Shown in pieces: positions 59,421 to 64,000 of a stretch of 64,000 nt of DNA. Every line of letters begins with the position of its first letter. Within the stretch, counting starts at the first letter, position 1. A model generated the notes under the pieces. That model made no database searches and had not been told where the DNA came from. It saw only the letters and a program-made list of their open reading frames with translations. The stretch is from Nectonema munidae. Taxonomy: Eukaryota > Nematomorpha > Nectonematoida > Nectonematidae. The position numbers and the translations under genes were made by a program. The stretch spans positions 1,281,501 through 1,345,500 of the forward strand of contig JAUIRK010000855.1 in the NCBI GenBank assembly GCA_030549495.1, written 5' to 3'.

Positions 59421-59689
59421 TAGTAATGATCTCTGCATATTTTCGTGGCCGAATTAATCAGAGTCAAATTTTAGAAGTGTTGATTAATTGAAACACAAAA
59501 GTAAGCATGGTCTTTTTATGCGAAGAATATGAAACAAGATAAACTTTCAGCAGTTAGCATTTTCCTAACAAACTTTGCTACTTGAATTTTTCCAGTTTCT
59601 TGTCAATTTATTGATCACAATTCTGCGGTTTTCTTTTGTACTGCCGTAAATAAATGAATTAAAGTTTTATAGTAAAATAATAAGATTGT

Positions 59690-59797
59690 TGCGTAGATAC
59701 TCGGGTTCGATACGGCATCAAGCCTACGTTTCACATAGTTCGATACAAGTGACGCAATTTTGATGAAAACACCCCGCGATACCTTTACCTACCTTAT
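59690..59797 (+). mobile_element. S1 SINE, 5'-truncated
   Basis: Starts near the B box (CGGGTTCGATACGGC) and continues through the family tail to ACACCCCGCGATACC. Confidence 0.7.
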
Positions 59798-59957
59798 AGG
59801 ACACTTAGAACATTGTGAAAATGGCACCAGAAATATTTCAGCTGCTCTTTGTGACAGAAAATTACACCTATGCATCATTTACCAAACAAAAACGAAGTAA
59901 ACAATCAATAGACAAGAAAAGATGTTGCTGAAAGCGCAGAATATATACTTGTATTTC

Positions 59958-60000
59958 AGAGACGCACATCTTTCAAAATTATTAGGAGGGACAAACTTCT
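59958..60000. mobile_element. solo end of the composite-repeat family
   Basis: CAGAGACGCACATCTTTCAA with following AATTATTAGGAGGG matches the CAGGGGCGCACATCC end of copies A-C. No body follows. Confidence 0.5.
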
Positions 60001-60152
60001 TTTTTTTACATTTTTATAAATAAATTTTTCTCGAAGACTTAAAACCGTAAAAGATAAGTCTTTTGAAGCATATAAAATTGAGAAAATGCACGATCATTGG
60101 TGGGGTGAGAATAATCCTTTGCTGCACTTTCTATTCCAATTTTCCACACCCG

Positions 60153-60965
60153 TAACCAGGTGGGGCGAGAGGGGTCAGTTGATCCCCCCCAGAGGTGTAG
60201 CTAGTGGGGGGGGCGCCAGGGGCGGTCCGCCCCGCGCGGCAGATTTTAAGGGGCGGCATTTTGTCCTAAGGTCATTTGTTAAAATATTCCATTTAATTTT
60301 TAGTTTAAATTTTCAGTTCAATTTAATCGATTCCAGTTTTTTTGTGACTGTTTTAATTTTAGTGGAGGGGGTCAAAAATTATGGCACCCCCCCCCCCCCG
60401 TCACTGATAGGGTTAAGGGGTCCAAATTTTAGTATAAAAGTTGCAATCAAATCTGAGCTCTTTTTTGGCTTACAACGATTTATCTATTAATAAAAAAATG
60501 GAAAAAATTTATTATTAGAGGAAAAATTGTCATTCAAGTTTAGTTCTAATATACATTAATAAGTAGAAAAGAAACTTTGTTTTAATAATATTTTTGTAAT
60601 ATAAGCTTTTTTGAGAATTTGAGTTTATTCTTTACTATATATTGGGAGCTTTTGAAACTCAACGTCATAAAGGGCGGCAGATTTTACAACCGCCCGGGGC
60701 GGCAAAAGTGTTAGCTACGCCTCTGCCCCCCCCCCTAAATTTTACAGATTAATGATAATTCTAGTAAAATTTTGAAAATATTCACATATAATTACAATTA
60801 TTTCATCAATTTAGACAAATCTTAGAACATATTAATGATATTAATTAATGATGTCTTCTACAAATGACTAATTTAGAGATAGAGAGAACATCGGATATCG
60901 AGATTTAGGCACTCTCATCCTAATCTTATTTAGCTTTAACCCCTCCTAACATTTTTTCTGGTTAC
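60153..60965. mobile_element. hAT miniature element, outer of a nested pair
   Basis: GTAACCAGGTGGGGCGAG at the left and TTTTTTCTGGTTAC at the right form short inverted ends. The C run of this element has been split by the insertion at 60190-60725. Target octamers are not clear. Confidence 0.4.
60190..60725. mobile_element. hAT miniature element, inner of a nested pair
   Basis: Ends CAGAGGTGTAGCTAG and TTAGCTACGCCTCTG are inverted. The subterminal regions are GC-rich (GGGGCGG, CCGCCCGGGGCGG). Both flanks are C runs, so the duplication is hidden. It contains an internal C run at 60388-60400. The frame across it (60086-60490) is not a gene. Confidence 0.7.
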
Positions 60966-61311
60966 AGACTTAGACCTTTATTGTTAAGTTTTGATTAAAT
61001 GCAGAATTGGTATTCGCCCCGGGTGGCATTAAAGTTAGATACACCACTGAATAGCAATGCTTAGAATCCTCTAGTATCAATAAATATACGTCAAAAAAGT
61101 AACAAATCTATTTTCCTTATGGCAATTTTCCTTATCAAACATTATCAATGCTAGTTTCCTTAAGCTCGGAGGATTTCGGAGTTGGAGTTGTGTTTTTTTA
61201 AAAGAAAAATTTTTTAAATAATTAAAAAATAAGTAAAAGTAAAAAATTTTTAAAAATGAAAAAACAAGTTTAATTTTTATGAGCATCTTTTCAGTTGTCT
61301 GTATTGCATCC
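60966..61311. other. non-coding with a solo hAT end
   Basis: GGTGGCATTAAAGTTAGATA followed by CACCACTG at 61022-61049 looks like the right end of another hAT miniature element; its partner is not found. No gene recognised. Confidence 0.4.
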
Positions 61312-61432
61312 AAGGGAAGAATAATTCTCCATATCTGGACAGCTGGTAAGGATAGTTACGATCTGGAATCGAACCCAGACTATCTGGATCGAGACGGCAC
61401 GCTCGTACCACTAAGCCATCTACTGACATCAA
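61312..61432 (-). mobile_element. tRNA-derived SINE, family S4
   Basis: The minus strand has an A-box-like TGGCTTAGTGGTACGAGCG and a canonical B box GGGTTCGATTCC with a perfect short T stem. The acceptor side does not close, so it is SINE-like and not a functional tRNA. A tail continues to about 61312. Confidence 0.55.
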
Positions 61433-61755
61433 ACATTTAAAATTTTGAAGTAATTCGATTTGGTGTTTGATTTTTCGAAGGGTTGGAATTTTGTATTGCA
61501 AAATTTTTGTGAGGAAATCTTTATGAAAAAGAATATTTCGACTCATTGAGTCTTTTTAACGGATGTCAAGCAGAAAGCAGAGAGAACGCCTTTTCTTATG
61601 AAGAAGTGCGGAAAGTGTTTGACGCTACTCATAAAGTCGAAATATTCTTTTTAACAAAGATTTATCATGGTATCCTACTTTATTCCATGCTTTACCTTCA
61701 ATATTAAAAAAAATTGATTTTCATCACTAAATCTGCGTTTTTTGATTTTAGGTCG

Positions 61756-62610
61756 ATGTCTGCTTCTTTTTCGCAAATCGGTTTCGGAACTTATCGAATT
61801 GATCAAAAGGAAGACGTTCTTTGCGCTCTGGATGCTGCTCTTGCAAATAATTACCGTTTGATCGATACTGCTGAAGTTTACCGAAATGAAGGTTTCATTG
61901 GCGAAGCCCTCAACTCCTTACTACCGAAGCATGGCTTGTGTAGACAGGATATTTTCATAACAACCAAAATTGGTCCTTCAAGTATGGGAAGTGAAAAGGC
62001 GAGAAACTGCGTGAAAAAAAGCTTGAATGATCTCAGAGTGGATTACGTCGATTTGCTCTTGATTCATTGGCCTGGAATCCCGGATTCTGGGAAAAAATAC
62101 TCAGCCAATAATAAAGAGTTGCGCAAGGAGACTTGGCATGTGATGCAGGATTGTGTGAAGTCCGGTTTGGCGAAGCACATTGGTGTTTCCAATTTCACAA
62201 TTCCTCACTTAGAAGAACTCTTGTCTTTCACTGAAATTCCAGTATTTCTGAATCAGTGCGAGTTTCACCCGTACTACCGCGATGCAGAGCTGCTGCAGTT
62301 TTGTCGCAAACACGATATTATATTTCAAGCTTATTCCAGCCTGGGCAAAACAGGAAACCTGACCTTGAGAGAGCATCCCACCGTTCAAAAGATCGCACAA
62401 AAGCATGGAAAAAGCCCGAGCAGTGTTTTATTGAATTGGGCTCTTCAGCATCAAAATGTTGCGATCATTCCCAAGTCAGTTAATCCTGATCGCATCATAG
62501 AAAATTTCCTCTCAGGCTCTTATACGCTTCACCCAGATGAATACCTCGATTTGGATGCTCTGATCCAAGAAGGAACGAAATTTTGTTGGGATCCTACGCC
62601 AATTAAATGA
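61756..62610 (+). CDS. aldo-keto reductase
   Basis: 284 residues, the usual length for this NAD(P)H-dependent TIM-barrel family, which reduces aldehydes and ketones to alcohols in the cytosol. The catalytic tetrad is complete: Asp37 and Tyr42 in LIDTAEVYRNE, Lys71 in ITTKIG, His104 in LLIHWPG. GVSNF at 143-147 and IPKSVNPDRIIENF near the C-terminus are the barrel and cofactor motifs. I chose ATG 61756 because a 3' splice site (TTTTGATTTTAG) ends four bases upstream, so the longer frame from 61714 would start in an intron. The coding part has no intron. A poly(A) signal AATAAA is at 62740. Substrate is not predictable; the general type resembles YtbE-like and 2,5-diketo-gluconate reductase-like members. 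Confidence 0.93.
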   Translation: MSASFSQIGFGTYRIDQKEDVLCALDAALANNYRLIDTAEVYRNEGFIGEALNSLLPKHGLCRQDIFITTKIGPSSMGSEKARNCVKKSLNDLRVDYVDLLLIHWPGIPDSGKKYSANNKELRKETWHVMQDCVKSGLAKHIGVSNFTIPHLEELLSFTEIPVFLNQCEFHPYYRDAELLQFCRKHDIIFQAYSSLGKTGNLTLREHPTVQKIAQKHGKSPSSVLLNWALQHQNVAIIPKSVNPDRIIENFLSGSYTLHPDEYLDLDALIQEGTKFCWDPTPIK

Positions 62611-63100
62611 CAAAGTTTCAGTGCTTCTTCGCTGAGTAAATCAGATGGACTTTTTTTAGTTATTCATAATATTATTGTTGCTGTTGTCATTATTAGTTTT
62701 GTTTTCTTCAGCTTATTGAATATTTACTTAAATTATACGAATAAATTTTACGCTGCTTCAATCTTTCTCAAAAGTAAACGATGGTAAAGGAGTGAGATCG
62801 TACCTTCAGCAGCAATAGATGAGTATGGAGATTGATTTTCAAGGTCGAAATCATAATAATCTTTCAGAGATATTCTATAGGAAGCGATGATTTTGTTGCT
62901 TCTAGTGGCATTCATTGAATAAGGAAAATAAATTTGAAAAACAAGAAATCATTAACTATCTCTAGTATGCGTGAATTGTAAGCAGTAAATTCATGAAGCC
63001 AATTGAGATGAGAATCCAATAATAATAATTATTTTTATAGATGGCGTTAAAATAAAAATTCTTTGCTGTGTTATGATAGAATCAAAAAGTAGAAATCAAT
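62611..63100. other. 3' flank of the reductase gene
   Basis: Contains the AATAAA signal at 62740-62745. Otherwise nothing recognised. Confidence 0.5.
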
Positions 63101-64000
63101 ATGTTCAAGTTGGCTGAGTTAAACTTAATCATCGAGGAATGGTTGAGGATAAATTAAGTCTAAGCACTCTCTTACCTTAGTCTTTGCCACAGTGACCATA
63201 TGTTTTTTACGTTTAAAGGAACTAGAACTTATAAAAAGAGTTGAACCCTTGCTTAAAAATTTAACAAGGGGATCCTTCTTGAAAGTAGACCTTGACAACG
63301 GAGCACTGCAGAGAGGTCCATTCGTTTTGTCCCAAAGCTTTGAAATGTTACAAATGCCCAAAGGGGGCATATCCTCTAATAACGAATGCTGACTGATCTG
63401 GGGAGTCGCGCATGAACCCGACACTATTGTTATTGACCTCAATACCGATTTTTCAGGATTATTTTGTATCTGATCATAGGCCCTTGTTGGTCACAGTTTC
63501 TTTAGGTCCACAATTCTAGGCTGACAAGGGAATTAGAGCTCGATTTTCAGCCAGGCCAACTTAGATAGGTTTACGACGTTACTAAATAATTCTGACCTGT
63601 GTGTCATCAGGCGCATAGAAGTAAAACCCCTTGAGGAATTTGTTGAGGGTGTCAATGATTCCAACCTCTCTGCGGCAGAAAAACAATTCCCTTGAAGGGT
63701 GCTGTTAGAAATTCCGAAAATCCAATTCTAAAGAACGACATATTACTAATCAAAGATAAAAGGAACTTTATACATTCACACTAGGCACGCTGAGACAAAA
63801 AATCAAATTCTTTGAGGTATATCTTAAAAATCATTCTAGTTAGAACTATCCATATACAGTAGCCCTGAAGCATAGCCGTTTTTATCTGGCCTCTTTATGA
63901 GTCTGCTTGTAGGACCTCGTGTATGTTTATAACGTTAAATATGTATTCTAGGGGTGAGTTATATATATATTCATGTTTTGGGTATATGGGCCTAGAATCA
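63101..64000. other. GC-richer unassigned tail
   Basis: Open frames on both strands (63192-63392 +, 63125-63442 -) and a plus-strand stretch with VSDHRPLLVTV at about 63450-63500. That stretch recalls the SDH motif of LINE endonucleases. Stops surround it, so at best this is a decayed LINE. Nothing firm can be said. Confidence 0.25.

Noticed and set aside
60086-60490. 134-codon Gly/Arg/Pro-rich frame
   Set aside because: It crosses the boundaries of two nested miniature elements and their C runs.
61360-61432. Functional tRNA gene on the minus strand
   Set aside because: A and B boxes are present but the acceptor stem does not close and a SINE-like tail follows.
62209-62483. Extra frames inside the reductase
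   Set aside because: Overlap a gene with complete catalytic motifs in another frame.

Overview
This window reads as AT-rich animal nuclear DNA, not bacterial DNA. It has one long spliced gene, much intron and intergenic sequence, tRNA-derived SINEs, LINE fragments, and several classes of cut-and-paste transposon. Coding pieces stand out as GC-richer islands in a very AT-rich background. The species cannot be named from the sequence. An invertebrate is my inference, from the small AT-rich exons and the mix of hAT, piggyBac, pogo and mariner-type elements.

The host gene content is small. A MAP7/ensconsin-like microtubule-associated protein gene runs on the + strand from about 16.56 to 50.95 kb. 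I could chain ten exons (16559-16773, 27935-28079, 32141-32446, 36996-37489, 38554-38738, 40677-40824, 41413-41511, 46503-46640, 47302-47425, 50538-50953). Intron phases agree at every junction and the chain encodes about 756 residues. It starts with the N-terminal charged microtubule-binding region and continues through the conserved C-terminal MAP7 coiled coil to an acidic tail. One or more 5' exons are missing. A single-exon aldo-keto reductase lies at 61756-62610 (+) with its full catalytic tetrad. A few unidentified possible exons are listed with low confidence (4611-4739 +, 6508-6702 -, 17662-17973 -, 43360-43530 -).

Layout: 1-16.5 kb is AT-rich sequence with piggyBac-type miniature elements, SINEs, a 0.5 kb (CA)n run, a 21-bp minisatellite and a broken pogo/Tigger element. 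From 16.5 to 51 kb is the MAP7 gene, whose introns carry a degenerate piggyBac transposase, two copies of a roughly 2 kb composite repeat, a nearly intact 2.5 kb hAT transposon (43643-46181, perfect 8-bp target duplication, one frameshift), a decayed second hAT transposase, a LINE tail and many miniature hAT elements. From 51 to 64 kb there is AT-rich sequence, an I/LOA-like LINE fragment (54790-56215), a third inverted copy of the composite repeat, nested hAT miniature elements, the reductase, and an unresolved GC-richer tail.

The most unusual pattern is a set of about 130-bp TTAA-flanked miniature elements in three sister subfamilies. They share CCC-type ends and an internal CAGACGA motif. 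Each subfamily carries a different 16-20 bp palindrome near one end, and the nearby piggyBac transposase locus carries palindromes like one of them. One element sits exactly inside the TTAA of another.
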